Shown one piece after another: positions 43,455-52,527 of a DNA stretch of 64,000 bases. The notes below the pieces were generated by a model that worked only from the letters and a program-made list of their open reading frames with translations, ran no database searches and was not told where the DNA came from. A program made the translations under genes and the position numbers. The number at the start of each line of letters is the position of its first letter. Position 1 is the first letter of the stretch. Source of the DNA: Nitrospira sp. (GTDB taxonomy: Bacteria > Nitrospirota > Nitrospiria > Nitrospirales > Nitrospiraceae). Location of the stretch: positions 2,914,001 through 2,978,000 of the forward strand of contig JBAOHZ010000009.1 of assembly GCA_037045225.1 (NCBI GenBank), given 5' to 3'.

Positions 43455-44273
43455 TTACAGCCTGATCGGCGGTTGTCTGTCCGCTTCAATCGACTGGAGT
43501 GCGTGATAGAATTCCGGGTGCCGAAGCGTATAGCCCAAGTGGGTGAGGATTTTGTGATTCCGAATACGTTTGCCTGATTCGTTGCGGTCTGCCTGTCGAG
43601 GACTCACAACCCCCCATCTGCCGGAGACTTCCGCACAAATATCCGCCCATCGGCGTGGATGACCATCACTCACATTGTAGGTCTCTCCGGCCTGGCCTCG
43701 TTGCAGCGCCAGGAGACAGAGATGCGCCAGATCTTCGACATGGATCAGGTTGACGAACTTCTTGGTCGGACCGACACGTCCTTGCCGGATCCACTCCACC
43801 GGATTGCGGTTTGGGCCATAGATGCCGGCCACCCGGAGAATCATCGCCCCGTGATGTGTGCGGAGGTATTCTTCGCCTTGCACGCGCGGGAGCTTGTTGT
43901 TGATGGGCTGTGCTTCATCGATCCAGGGCGGAAGGTCATCAACCGGCGCCCCCTCCTTGTCATACGCAGAGGTGCTGCCCAGGACTACCAGCCGTCCGGA
44001 AGGGCCGCCACGATGCTGAGCCAATGCCTGTATCTGCTCAAGTGGTGTGGCAGGAAAGGTCCAGATCAGGTCTGCGTCGGGAGGGAGTGCGGACCAGGTG
44101 CTTGGATCTTCCAGGTCGAATCGGATGCGTCTCGATGGGTCGACATCGCGCAGGTGACGCTCCGGGGCACGGCTGCTGGCCAGGATGGGTAAGGACTGTT
44201 GCAGGGCGAGTGTGTAGATCCAGTGGCCGGTGTACCCGGAGCCGAGAATCACGAGGGGGCGTGCGGTGGTCAT
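43455..44273 (-). CDS. NAD(P)-binding SDR/epimerase-like protein
   Basis: From ATG 44273 the protein has 272 residues; an in-frame ATG at 44357 is possible but adds a basic stretch. The N-terminal Rossmann segment is 'LVILGSGYTGHWIYTLAL'. Further extended-SDR features are 'RLVVLGSTSAYDKEGAPVDD', 'MILRVAGIYGPNRNP', 'KFVNLIHVEDLAHLCLLAL' and 'ETYNVSDGHPRRWADI'. The usual YxxxK catalytic pair is not obvious (the Tyr region reads 'STSAYDKEG'), so it may be an atypical reductase like the YeeZ/NAD-dependent epimerase group. Convergent with the CPBP gene. Confidence 0.82.
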   Translation of the reverse strand: MTTARPLVILGSGYTGHWIYTLALQQSLPILASSRAPERHLRDVDPSRRIRFDLEDPSTWSALPPDADLIWTFPATPLEQIQALAQHRGGPSGRLVVLGSTSAYDKEGAPVDDLPPWIDEAQPINNKLPRVQGEEYLRTHHGAMILRVAGIYGPNRNPVEWIRQGRVGPTKKFVNLIHVEDLAHLCLLALQRGQAGETYNVSDGHPRRWADICAEVSGRWGVVSPRQADRNESGKRIRNHKILTHLGYTLRHPEFYHALQSIEADRQPPIRL

Positions 44274-44359
44274 CGGCGCATCATACCTGAACGGGTCATT
44301 GGTTTGCTGAGGTCGACCTCGGCCTATTCTGGTTCTGGTCTCCGGCCAGCGGGGCATGC

Positions 44360-44365
44360 TAAGAT
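44360..44365 (+). promoter_or_regulatory. -10-like box before the NarL-type kinase gene
   Basis: TAAGAT ends 9 nt before ATG 44375, and no Shine-Dalgarno is present, suggesting a leaderless or near-leaderless transcript. The -35 is unclear. Confidence 0.35.
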
Positions 44366-44374
44366 CCTGCCCCT

Positions 44375-45520
44375 ATGGCATCCTTCAGCGTCAGCCAGCA
44401 GGAGGAGGGGGGGGAATCGAACAGACTATTGGTCGATGACCCGTCGCAGCGGCGACAACGTCTCATGGTTGGAGCGGCGTGCCTGCTGGCCTGCTTCTTT
44501 TTCGTCTTGGATCTCCTGCTACCGCTCGGGGTGGCGAGTGCGGTGTTGTACTGCGCAGTTGTGTTTCTCTCCGCAGCCAGTCAGCATCGATGGGTGCCGA
44601 TCGCCGCAGCGATGCTCTGTTCCCTGTTAACGATCATCGCGGCGCCGTTCAGCCCGCGTGTCCCCGGCCTTCCCTCATGGTTTGAGTGGGGCAATCATCT
44701 GTTCAGTCTGTTCGGCATCTGGGCGCCGGTCATGTTTATCTATCAGCGCCGGCGCACGGAGTTATTGCTGACAGAGGTCAATGAGCGGCTGGAACAGGGC
44801 GTGGAAGCACGGACGGCGGACCTACACGCCAGCCGGTTGGCGCTCGAACGTAGTGAAGAACAGTTGCACACACTCACCGGCCGGATTCTGACGGCACAAG
44901 AAGAAGAACGTCGCCGGATCGCTCAGGATTTGCATGATGATGTCAATCAGCGGCTGGCCTTGCTCATGCTGGATTTGCAGGCAGTCGACCGGCAAATCGG
45001 CCCTGCCCCGGGCGATGCACAGGCGGGCCTCCACAACGCCCTGAAGGGGCTGGAGGAGCTGTCGGACGATGTACGGTTTATGGCCTATCGATTCCATCCC
45101 TCCATTCTGGATGACCTGGGGCTGAAGGCGGCATTGCAGCGTTTGTTGGACGACTTTTCGAGTCGTACGGGAGTCAAAACGTTGTTTGTCCATCAACCGA
45201 TCGACCACCAACTGGACAAGACCACCTCAACCGCACTGTACCGGGTGGTTCAGGAGAGCTTGTCGAATATTGCGCGACATGCAAAGGCTGCTCGCGTGGA
45301 AGTGGAAGTGACGGTCGAAGACGAGGGGGTGGTCGTGGTGGTACGCGATGACGGCAGGGGGTTCGATCAATTGACGATCGACAGGGCCGAAGGGGGCTTA
45401 GGGCTCTTGAACATGCGGGAGCGGCTGTTAGCGGTGCATGGATTCTGTGAGGTGGAATCCCATCCGGGACGAGGGACCACGGTGTCGATGTATGTGCCGT
45501 TGGTGCGGGTGGCAACATGA
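44375..45520 (+). CDS. NarL-type sensor histidine kinase (HisKA_3)
   Basis: 381 residues. Three to four membrane helices fill about 30-125 with little periplasmic sequence, so the stimulus may be in the membrane. A short coiled coil leads to the HisKA_3 domain with 'EEERRRIAQDLHDDVNQRLA' (His187). The HATPase domain shows 'ALYRVVQESLSNIARHAKAA', 'VRDDGRGFD', 'GGLGLLNMRERLLAVHG' and 'GRGTTVSMYVPL'. Its stop overlaps the ATG of the LuxR-type response regulator by 4 nt, so the pair forms a two-component system. Confidence 0.92.
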   Translation: MASFSVSQQEEGGESNRLLVDDPSQRRQRLMVGAACLLACFFFVLDLLLPLGVASAVLYCAVVFLSAASQHRWVPIAAAMLCSLLTIIAAPFSPRVPGLPSWFEWGNHLFSLFGIWAPVMFIYQRRRTELLLTEVNERLEQGVEARTADLHASRLALERSEEQLHTLTGRILTAQEEERRRIAQDLHDDVNQRLALLMLDLQAVDRQIGPAPGDAQAGLHNALKGLEELSDDVRFMAYRFHPSILDDLGLKAALQRLLDDFSSRTGVKTLFVHQPIDHQLDKTTSTALYRVVQESLSNIARHAKAARVEVEVTVEDEGVVVVVRDDGRGFDQLTIDRAEGGLGLLNMRERLLAVHGFCEVESHPGRGTTVSMYVPLVRVAT

Positions 45521-46161
45521 CCCTGCCACGCGTACTGTTGGCCGATGATCACACCCTCGTGCTGGAAGGGTTTCGCCGGTTGCTGGACGACCAGTGTGAA
45601 TTGGTCGGCACCGTCGGGGACGGGCGTGCGTTGTTGGACGCCATACCGGAGTTGAAGCCGGATATTGTGATTCTCGATATCTCGATGCCGGTTCTGAACG
45701 GGATCGATGCCGCCCGCGTCTTGAAGGTCAAATTTCCTCACATCAAAGTGGTGTTTATCACCATGCACGCCGATCCGGCCTACGTACGGGCGGCGTTCGA
45801 GGCCGGGGCCTCCGCCTATCTCCTCAAGCGCTGCGTGGGCGACGAATTAGGGCAGGCGATACGGGCTGTGCGGAGCGGGAACTTCTATGTGACACCGCTG
45901 GTGACGAAAGAGGTCGTTGAAAGTATGTTGCGCGGGATCGACGGCGGGGCGCCGTCGGGCCCCGAACTGACGACTCGCCAGCGCGAGGTCCTGCAATTGC
46001 TCGCTGAAGGCCATACGGTAAAGGATATTGCGGGCACGCTCAAGATCTCCCCGCGTACGGTTGAGTTTCATAAGGGACAGATTATGGAACAGCTGAATCT
46101 GCACACCACGGTCGAACTCGTCAAATATGCCTTAGCTCAGGGATTGACCAGCCAGTCCTAG
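45517..46161 (+). CDS. NarL/FixJ-family LuxR-type response regulator
   Basis: 214 residues. The receiver domain has the acidic pair Asp10/Asp11 ('LLADDHTLVLEG'), phospho-acceptor Asp54 ('VILDISMPVLNG'), a Thr in 'VVFITMHAD' and a Lys in 'AYLLKRCVG'. The C-terminal LuxR helix-turn-helix is 'LTTRQREVLQLLAEGHTVKD', 'IAGTLKISPRTVEFHKGQIM'. It is co-translated with the upstream kinase. Targets are unknown, but the neighbouring receiver and CxxC genes are candidates by location. Confidence 0.93.
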   Translation: MTLPRVLLADDHTLVLEGFRRLLDDQCELVGTVGDGRALLDAIPELKPDIVILDISMPVLNGIDAARVLKVKFPHIKVVFITMHADPAYVRAAFEAGASAYLLKRCVGDELGQAIRAVRSGNFYVTPLVTKEVVESMLRGIDGGAPSGPELTTRQREVLQLLAEGHTVKDIAGTLKISPRTVEFHKGQIMEQLNLHTTVELVKYALAQGLTSQS

Positions 46162-46321
46162 CCATTCTGTTTCACTGCCGTCGTGTCGACGCCCATCCCT
46201 GAACTACCAGTCGTAATGCAGGTATTTTTTTTCGATGATGCCTCGAGTTGTTACGCGTGTGGTTTTTCCTTCACTTGCCTAGTATACCCATTCCACTTTC
46301 TAAGCAGTGACGCGTAGGAAT

Positions 46322-46753
46322 ATGAGAAAGAAAACATTACGCCCCCGTGTGCTCATCGGCGATTCATCGCAGGCCATGCTGGCCTTTTTGGAGATTCTCC
46401 TGGAACCTCAATTCGAGGTGGTGTCTTCCGAAACAGAAGCAGAAGCCATTGTATTGACAGCGAAAAAGCTTGCGCCGGAATTGGTCATTCTGGACTTCTC
46501 CCTCTCGTTTCTCGAAGGGCTTGGGGCTGCTCGGCAGCTGTATGAGACGATGCCAGATATCAAGATCATATTTTTCTCGCTCCATGAAGATCCGGTGTAT
46601 GTCGCGGCCGCCTTCGAGGCGGGAGCGATGGGGTATTTGGTCAAGCATCTCACGGTCGATCTTGGACACTATCTGAATCGGGTGCTGCAAGGCGAACGAG
46701 TCTGTTGTCCGGATGATTTGCAGCAGCGGCCGTCTCGATCAAAAGACATCTGA
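46322..46753 (+). CDS. Stand-alone receiver-domain protein, atypical acidic pair
   Basis: From ATG 46322 (AGGAAT upstream; GTG 46307 possible) the protein has 143 residues. The receiver fold is intact: phospho-acceptor Asp58 in 'LVILDFSLSFLEGLG', a Ser in 'IIFFSLHEDP', and Lys108 in 'GYLVKHLTV'. The usual double-Asp metal site reads Asp14-Ser15 ('LIGDSSQAMLA'), which may weaken magnesium binding or phosphorylation. No output domain follows. It sits 160 bp after the LuxR-type regulator and may divert or receive phosphate from the same kinase. Confidence 0.85.
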   Translation: MRKKTLRPRVLIGDSSQAMLAFLEILLEPQFEVVSSETEAEAIVLTAKKLAPELVILDFSLSFLEGLGAARQLYETMPDIKIIFFSLHEDPVYVAAAFEAGAMGYLVKHLTVDLGHYLNRVLQGERVCCPDDLQQRPSRSKDI

Positions 46754-46802
46754 CCCGTCACCTTCCGGCGAGAAGGAGGATTTCCGCAAAAGGAGACCGA
46801 CG

Positions 46803-47006
46803 ATGGTGCGAGTCGTACCGATGTGTGAGATGTGCCGCCGGGTTCGCGATGAGGGTGCTTCGACCTTTGGGGCGAACAGTTGGATCGATTTTCCAAGCTA
46901 CCTGGCGCGGCATGTCGTGCCACCCTCGCAGGTGCGGTTTTCAAGGGACTACTGCAGCGAGTGCCGGCTCTCCTACGACATTCTCAAAACCTACGGAGAG
47001 CAATAG
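46803..47006 (+). CDS. Small CxxC...CxxC protein related to signalling-protein zinc tails
   Basis: 67 residues with an AAAGGAG ribosome site; a longer frame to 46713 overlaps the receiver gene and is not needed. Cys8/Cys11 ('MCEMCRRVRDEGAS') and Cys51/Cys54 ('FSRDYCSECRLSYDIL') flank 'NSWIDFPSYLARH'. This matches the layout CxxCkkirddxg-W-xxxxxYixxhs-fSHxxCpxC, which often forms a zinc-binding tail on bacterial receivers and PAS kinases. Here it is free-standing, 49 bp after a lone receiver. A split receiver plus zinc module is a reasonable inference. Confidence 0.8.
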   Translation: MVRVVPMCEMCRRVRDEGASTFGANSWIDFPSYLARHVVPPSQVRFSRDYCSECRLSYDILKTYGEQ

Positions 47007-47204
47007 CGCGACCCCGATGTCTTGAAGCCCTCCATCTGAACTGTCCGGTGAGCATCATCGGTTGCGTCGCATCCCGCCATTCCTGATCGTTCCGGGTTTT
47101 CTTTTCTGAGCAACTCCGTTTGTTGCCCCTCCACCGTCTGCGTTCCGGCTCCGTAATCCGTATCGACAACAGGCTGCACGATGTGTTGCCGTTTCCTGTT
47201 GTGC

Positions 47205-47210
47205 TACGAT
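47205..47210 (+). promoter_or_regulatory. -10-like box before lhr
   Basis: TACGAT ends 9 nt before ATG 47220, with no Shine-Dalgarno in the gap. Consistent with a leaderless message. The -35 is not clear. Confidence 0.35.
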
Positions 47211-47219
47211 GATTTTCTG

Positions 47220-50200
47220 ATGTCTATCCTGCCGTTTCATCCCATCATCACCGAGTGGTTCACGACCCGATTCGCCTCTGCGACAAATGTCCAGATGCAG
47301 GCCTGGCCTGCGATTCAATCCGGGCGTGACGTGCTGATCTCAGCGCCCACTGGGTCGGGGAAGACCCTCGCGGCCTTTCTATCCTGCATCGATACCCTGT
47401 TTCAGCGGGCGGTGCGTTGTGAGCTGCAGGATGAGACGCACGTGCTGTATGTTTCGCCCCTGAAAGCGCTCAGCAACGATGTGCAGAAAAATTTGCAACA
47501 GCCGCTCAGCGAGATTGGGCAGGCCGCGTTGTCCGCCGGATTGTTGCTGCCGGAGCTGCGGGTGGTCGTGCGGACCGGCGACACGCCCATGACCGAGCGG
47601 CAACAGATGCTTCGGCGTCCGCCGCATATTCTGATTACAACTCCCGAATCGCTGTTCATCCTGCTGACGGCCGAAAAAAGCCGAGCCATGCTGAAGACCG
47701 TGCGCACGGTCATCGTGGATGAAATTCATGCCGTGGCTCCCAATAAACGGGGGGCGCATTTGGCCCTGTCCCTGGAGCGGATGGCGGCGCTCACCGGCGC
47801 GGGAGTGCAACGCATCGGCCTGTCGGCCACGCAGCGACCTATCGAAGCCGTGGCCGAGTTTTTGGTGGGAAATGGAGGCCGGTCAAGCCTGAAACGTGAA
47901 GCGTCTCTCGCGGGAGACGGGACGATCGACGACATGCGAACAACGAACGACGTGATGATCATCGACGTGGGGCATCGCCGCGATATGGATCTGGCGGTTG
48001 AAGTGCCGAAGGATGAACTCGGGGCCGTCGCGACGAATGCGATCTGGAGCGATGTGTATGATCGTGTCGCCGCGCTGGTCGAAGCGCACCGTTCTACCCT
48101 CGTATTTGTGAATACGCGACGGCTGGCCGAGCGGGTCTCGCATTATTTGGAGGAGCGTCTGCGGCATCTCGGCGAAGGGGTGGTCGCGGCGCATCACGGC
48201 AGTCTGTCGCGGCAGATTCGCCTATCGGCGGAGGATCGTTTGAAAACCGGGAGGGTGCGAGTGGTGGTGGCGACGGCCTCGTTGGAACTCGGGATCGACG
48301 TCGGCACGGTCGATCTCGTGTGCCAGATCGGGTCCCCCCGTTCGATTGCCACGGGCCTCCAGCGCATCGGTCGGGCCGGTCATTGGATTCATGCCATTCC
48401 CAAAGGACGTCTTTTTGCCACCACGCGTGACGAATTGATCGAGTGCGCCGCGTTGATCCGGGCGATCAGGGCGGGAGTGCTGGACCGTATCGAGATCCCG
48501 CCTGCGCCGCTGGACGTCTTGGCGCAACAGATCGTGGCTGCCGCGGCGACCCAATCGTGGGACGAGACGGAGCTCTACGACCTGTGCCTCCGCGCAATGC
48601 CTTACCGCGATCTGGATCGGCCGATGTTCGATGCGGTGGTCACAATGCTCGCCGATGGATACGTGACCAGTCGGGGCCGGGGGCGGGCGTATCTCCATCA
48701 CGATCGTATCAATCATCACATTCGAGGCCGTCGCGGCGCTCGCCTGGCGGCCATCACCTCAGGCGGTGCGATTCCCGACACGGCCAATTATGCGGTGATT
48801 GCCGAGCCGGATGGCACGGTGGTGGGGTCGGTCGATGAGGATTTCGCGGTCGAGAGTTTGGCTGGAGACATTATTCTCCTGGGCAACACATCCTGGCGGA
48901 TCAAAGGCGTGGAGACCGGCAAGATGCGGGTCGAGGATGCGCAGGGCGCTCCGCCGACGATTCCGTTCTGGCGCGGGGAGGCGCCGGCACGTACGGCGGA
49001 ACTGTCTGCGGAAGTCGCCAGACTCAGGGCGGATATCGATCAACGGCTCGGCGCCGACCAGTCGCTCTCCGCTGCTGTTTCGCCGCCGGTGCAGTGGCTG
49101 AAGCAGGAATGTGGCCTCGATCAACGGGGTGCGCAACAGGCGGTTGAATATCTCTTGGCGGGCAAGGCGGTGCTGGGGATCGTCCCGACCCAGCAGACGA
49201 TTGTGGCGGAGCGATTTTTCGACGAAAGCGGCGGGATGCAGCTGGTCATCCATGCTCCGTTCGGCGGGCGCGTCAATCGGGCCTGGGGATTGGCATTGCG
49301 GAAGCGGTTTTGTGTGACGTTCGACTTCGAGTTGCAGGCCGCTGCGACGGATGAAGGCATCGTCCTGTCGTTGGGGGAGAAGCACAGTTTTCCGCTTGAT
49401 ACGGTGTTTGCGTTTCTGAACGTCAACACCTTGCGCGAGGTGCTGACGCAGGCGGTCCTGCAAGCGCCGATGTTCATGACGCGGTGGCGGTGGAATGCCT
49501 CCCGGGCCCTCGCGTTACTCCGGTTTGTCGGAGGGAAGCGGGTGGCGCCGCAGATTCAACGGATGCGTGCCGAAGATCTCCTCGCGGCGGTGTTTCCCGA
49601 TGCGATCGCCTGTCAGGATAATTTCCAGGGAGCGCGAACGGTCCGGCAAATTCCGAACCACCCGTTGGCGCAAGAAACCATTCGCGATTGTCTGACGGAG
49701 GCGATGGATGTCGACGGCTTGATGGCCGTGCTGCAGAAGATCGAACAGGGCGTAATCACGTGTGTGGCGGTCGATACGCCGATGCCGTCGGCCTTTTGTC
49801 ACGAAATTTTGAATGCCAATCCGTATGCCTTTCTCGACGATGCCCCGTTGGAGGAACGCCGGGCCCGGGCGGTGGACATGCGGCGTAGTTTGCCCCCTGA
49901 GCTGGCAGGCGAACTGGGCGCATTGGATCAATCGGCTATCGACCAGGTGATCGAAGAGTCCTGGCCGGTGGTGCGGGACGCGGAGGAATTCCACGACGCA
50001 CTGTTGTCTCTGGGCTGGGTACCCTGTGAGCGCATGCCTGGTTGGGATCTGCTGGTGCCGACGCTGGCGGCGGCCGGTCGTGTCGTCACCCTCTGGCAGG
50101 GCGAGACGAAGCTGGGGTGGCTGGCAGCGGAATATCGTCACTACGCAGGCCTCCTGTTTCCTGAGGCGCGAATCGATCCGGCGACCGGTTCGGTCGGAGT

Positions 50201-51599
50201 GGCAGAAGCGGTCGAACTGGAAGAGGTGTTGAACCGTGTGGTTTTGGGATGGATGGAGAGTATCGGGCCGACCACGGCCATGGACCTGTCACGGACGTTG
50301 CACCTATCCGAGTCGGACATACAGGCCACGTTTGTGCGACTCGAATCTCAGGGCCATCTGCTCCGAGGCCGGTTTTTGCCTCAGGCGTCACGCACGACGG
50401 GCGACGTTGTTGAGTGGTGCCATCGCCGTCTGCTCGCCCGGATTCACCGGTTGACGATCGGGCGGTTGCGCAAGGAAATCGAACCGGTCACGGCCGCCGA
50501 GTTCATGCGATTCCTGTTTCAGTGGCAACATGCGGCGCCGGGCGTACGGTTGCATGGCGAGGCCGGACTCCTGGAAGTCGTCACGCAACTCGGCGGGTTT
50601 GAGGCCGCTGCATCGGCCTGGGAATCCCAGATCCTCCGGGTCCGCATGGCCAAGTATCAACCTGAATGGCTTGATCGACTGTGTTTGAGTGGGGCCCTGA
50701 TGTGGGGTCGCCTCACGCCGCATCCCCGCTTGATGCAGGAGTTGAATCCTGTGCCGGGTCGTCGCGTGATTCCGACGCGCGTCGCGCCGGTGAGTCTCTT
50801 TGCGCGCGAAGACGGGCCGGTCTTGTTGGCGGCGGCCGGTGAGGAGCTAGCGCATCTGGATCTGTCCGCACGCTTGAGCGCATCGGCGCAGGCTGTTCGA
50901 CGGTGTCTGCAGGAGCGGGGTGCGAGCTTTTTCAGCGAACTGTTGCACGGGAGCCGATTGCTGGCTTCCGAAGTGGAAGATGGCTTGTGGGAACTCGTCG
51001 CGGCGGGTCTGGTGACCGCGGACGGATTTGACAACCTGCGTGCGCTGATCGATCCGAAACGGCGCCGTGCCGAAGCCTCCGATCGAAGCCGGCGGCCGCG
51101 TCATGTCGGCGGCCGGTGGTCGCTCTTGAGATCACGCGAGGGCTGTCAGCCGCCGTCTGCCAGCCCGACGGAGCTTGTGGCGCGCCGATTATTGCAACGG
51201 TATGGGGTGGTGTTTCGGGACCTCTTGGGGCGCGAGTCGATAGTGTCGTCGTGGCGCGATCTGCTGGTTTGTTACCGGCGGCTCGAATTGACCGGAGAGG
51301 TTCGTGGGGGCCGGTTTGTGACTGGGTTTACGGGCGAGCAGTTCGCCTTGCCTGGTGCGCTCGAAGCACTTCGTGCGCTCAAAAAACGGCCGGGCGCGAC
51401 GGCGCAGCAGGAGATCAAGTTGTCCGCCGCCGATCCGCTGAATCTCGCAGGGCTGATTCTGCCGGGGACTCGCATTGCGGCGGTGCCATCCAACTTCGTG
51501 GTCTTTCGCGACGGCATGGTGGTACGCACGGTGACGGGGCGTGAGACGAACGACCGGCCCCTGTCGCCGGTTCTCGAGGTCGGTCGTGTCGGCGGATAG
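47220..51599 (+). CDS. lhr: Large ATP-dependent helicase Lhr
   Basis: 1459 residues from ATG 47220; an earlier in-frame ATG at 47181 precedes a short cysteine-rich stretch and is less likely. Superfamily 2 motifs: Q-motif region 'QMQAWPAIQSGRDVLISAPT' followed by GSGKT, motif II 'VIVDEIHAVAPNKRG', motif III 'IGLSATQRP', motif V 'ASLELGIDVGTVDLV' and motif VI 'LQRIGRAGH'. The length covers the Lhr core plus the long C-terminal winged-helix-rich region found in Lhr proteins, which form ring assemblies in studied bacteria. Lhr is a 3'-5' DNA/RNA-DNA helicase linked to DNA repair. The gene is monocistronic. Confidence 0.93.
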   Translation: MSILPFHPIITEWFTTRFASATNVQMQAWPAIQSGRDVLISAPTGSGKTLAAFLSCIDTLFQRAVRCELQDETHVLYVSPLKALSNDVQKNLQQPLSEIGQAALSAGLLLPELRVVVRTGDTPMTERQQMLRRPPHILITTPESLFILLTAEKSRAMLKTVRTVIVDEIHAVAPNKRGAHLALSLERMAALTGAGVQRIGLSATQRPIEAVAEFLVGNGGRSSLKREASLAGDGTIDDMRTTNDVMIIDVGHRRDMDLAVEVPKDELGAVATNAIWSDVYDRVAALVEAHRSTLVFVNTRRLAERVSHYLEERLRHLGEGVVAAHHGSLSRQIRLSAEDRLKTGRVRVVVATASLELGIDVGTVDLVCQIGSPRSIATGLQRIGRAGHWIHAIPKGRLFATTRDELIECAALIRAIRAGVLDRIEIPPAPLDVLAQQIVAAAATQSWDETELYDLCLRAMPYRDLDRPMFDAVVTMLADGYVTSRGRGRAYLHHDRINHHIRGRRGARLAAITSGGAIPDTANYAVIAEPDGTVVGSVDEDFAVESLAGDIILLGNTSWRIKGVETGKMRVEDAQGAPPTIPFWRGEAPARTAELSAEVARLRADIDQRLGADQSLSAAVSPPVQWLKQECGLDQRGAQQAVEYLLAGKAVLGIVPTQQTIVAERFFDESGGMQLVIHAPFGGRVNRAWGLALRKRFCVTFDFELQAAATDEGIVLSLGEKHSFPLDTVFAFLNVNTLREVLTQAVLQAPMFMTRWRWNASRALALLRFVGGKRVAPQIQRMRAEDLLAAVFPDAIACQDNFQGARTVRQIPNHPLAQETIRDCLTEAMDVDGLMAVLQKIEQGVITCVAVDTPMPSAFCHEILNANPYAFLDDAPLEERRARAVDMRRSLPPELAGELGALDQSAIDQVIEESWPVVRDAEEFHDALLSLGWVPCERMPGWDLLVPTLAAAGRVVTLWQGETKLGWLAAEYRHYAGLLFPEARIDPATGSVGVAEAVELEEVLNRVVLGWMESIGPTTAMDLSRTLHLSESDIQATFVRLESQGHLLRGRFLPQASRTTGDVVEWCHRRLLARIHRLTIGRLRKEIEPVTAAEFMRFLFQWQHAAPGVRLHGEAGLLEVVTQLGGFEAAASAWESQILRVRMAKYQPEWLDRLCLSGALMWGRLTPHPRLMQELNPVPGRRVIPTRVAPVSLFAREDGPVLLAAAGEELAHLDLSARLSASAQAVRRCLQERGASFFSELLHGSRLLASEVEDGLWELVAAGLVTADGFDNLRALIDPKRRRAEASDRSRRPRHVGGRWSLLRSREGCQPPSASPTELVARRLLQRYGVVFRDLLGRESIVSSWRDLLVCYRRLELTGEVRGGRFVTGFTGEQFALPGALEALRALKKRPGATAQQEIKLSAADPLNLAGLILPGTRIAAVPSNFVVFRDGMVVRTVTGRETNDRPLSPVLEVGRVGG

Positions 51600-51627
51600 C
51601 AACGGGCCGCGGGGAGTGTGATTCGGA

Positions 51628-52473
51628 TCACACCAGTTTGGCTGGAATCGCGAGCAGTGGACAGCGCGCGCCGCGGAGCACGCGTTCCGTGGTGCTGCCG
51701 CGCAACATGTCGAGCAAGCTGTCCTGTCCCTTCGTCGCCATCACAATCAAATCCACATCGAATTCTTCGCCGGCCGCCAGAATCCATTCGACCGGGTCGC
51801 CTTTTCCGAAGAGCTGATGCCAGGACCAGCCCGCTTTTTGCGGCATGTTCAGCGCGGTCACGTCCGGCTCCTTGCCCGCATGGACCAGTGTCAGCGAAAC
51901 GGCCGGACTGTTCAGTTGTGAGATCAGCGTGCAGGCGGCATCGATGGCCGGCTGGGAAGGCGGTTGGAGGGACATCGGTATGAGCAGGCGTTGGAGTGTG
52001 GTCTGGCCGGTTTCACGGTCGACAAACCCTTCCACGTGCGAGGGGACGAACAACGTCTTCATATGCATTTCACGCGAGACCGGTGCTGCGAGCGTCTGAT
52101 GCACCCAGCGGGCAAACCCCTCGTGTTGGTGTGTGGCTAGGACCATGAGGTCGGTCGGCGACGACGTCAGATGATGGATGATGGCCTGCTTGGCATCGGC
52201 TGCCAGGGCTCGTACCTTCCGGATCCTGATCCCGAGTGTGGTCACATCGCTCTTGGAGCTGGATTCCGGGAGCAGCCCCCATTGTGCCAGTGTCGGGCGG
52301 ATACGTGGAAAATCTTCGAATCCCTCCGGCGAGACGGCCGGGTCCACATGCATGATGGTCAACTCGGCATGAAACATCAGTGCCAGCTTGAGGGCATGGA
52401 TAAATGCCACCTGACTATCCTGCGAAAAATCTGTGGGGTGAAAAATGCGATGAATCGTGAGCGGAGCCGTCAT
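51628..52473 (-). CDS. Double universal stress protein (UspA-like tandem)
   Basis: 281 residues with two Usp domains. The first (about 1-145) starts 'IHRIFHPTDFSQDSQVAFIH' and 'AELTIMHVD'. The second (about 160-281) starts 'LQRLLIPMSLQPPSQPAIDA' and ends 'DLIVMATKGQDSLLDMLRGS' followed by 'TERVLRGARCPLLAIPAKL', the G-2x-G-9x-G-type nucleotide-binding stretch. ATP-binding Usp proteins promote survival under stress. Only the second domain keeps a good binding loop. Convergent with lhr. Confidence 0.9.
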   Translation of the reverse strand: MTAPLTIHRIFHPTDFSQDSQVAFIHALKLALMFHAELTIMHVDPAVSPEGFEDFPRIRPTLAQWGLLPESSSKSDVTTLGIRIRKVRALAADAKQAIIHHLTSSPTDLMVLATHQHEGFARWVHQTLAAPVSREMHMKTLFVPSHVEGFVDRETGQTTLQRLLIPMSLQPPSQPAIDAACTLISQLNSPAVSLTLVHAGKEPDVTALNMPQKAGWSWHQLFGKGDPVEWILAAGEEFDVDLIVMATKGQDSLLDMLRGSTTERVLRGARCPLLAIPAKLV

Positions 52474-52527
52474 GTCGATGTCACACTCCTGTGAGGGGCC
52501 GTAGGGGGGCCGTGAGGGTTGCTGCGG

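Noticed and set aside
46200..46300. Possible sigma70 promoter before the lone receiver (TTGTTA and TATACC)
   Set aside because: The two hexamers are about 29 bp apart, too far for a normal promoter.
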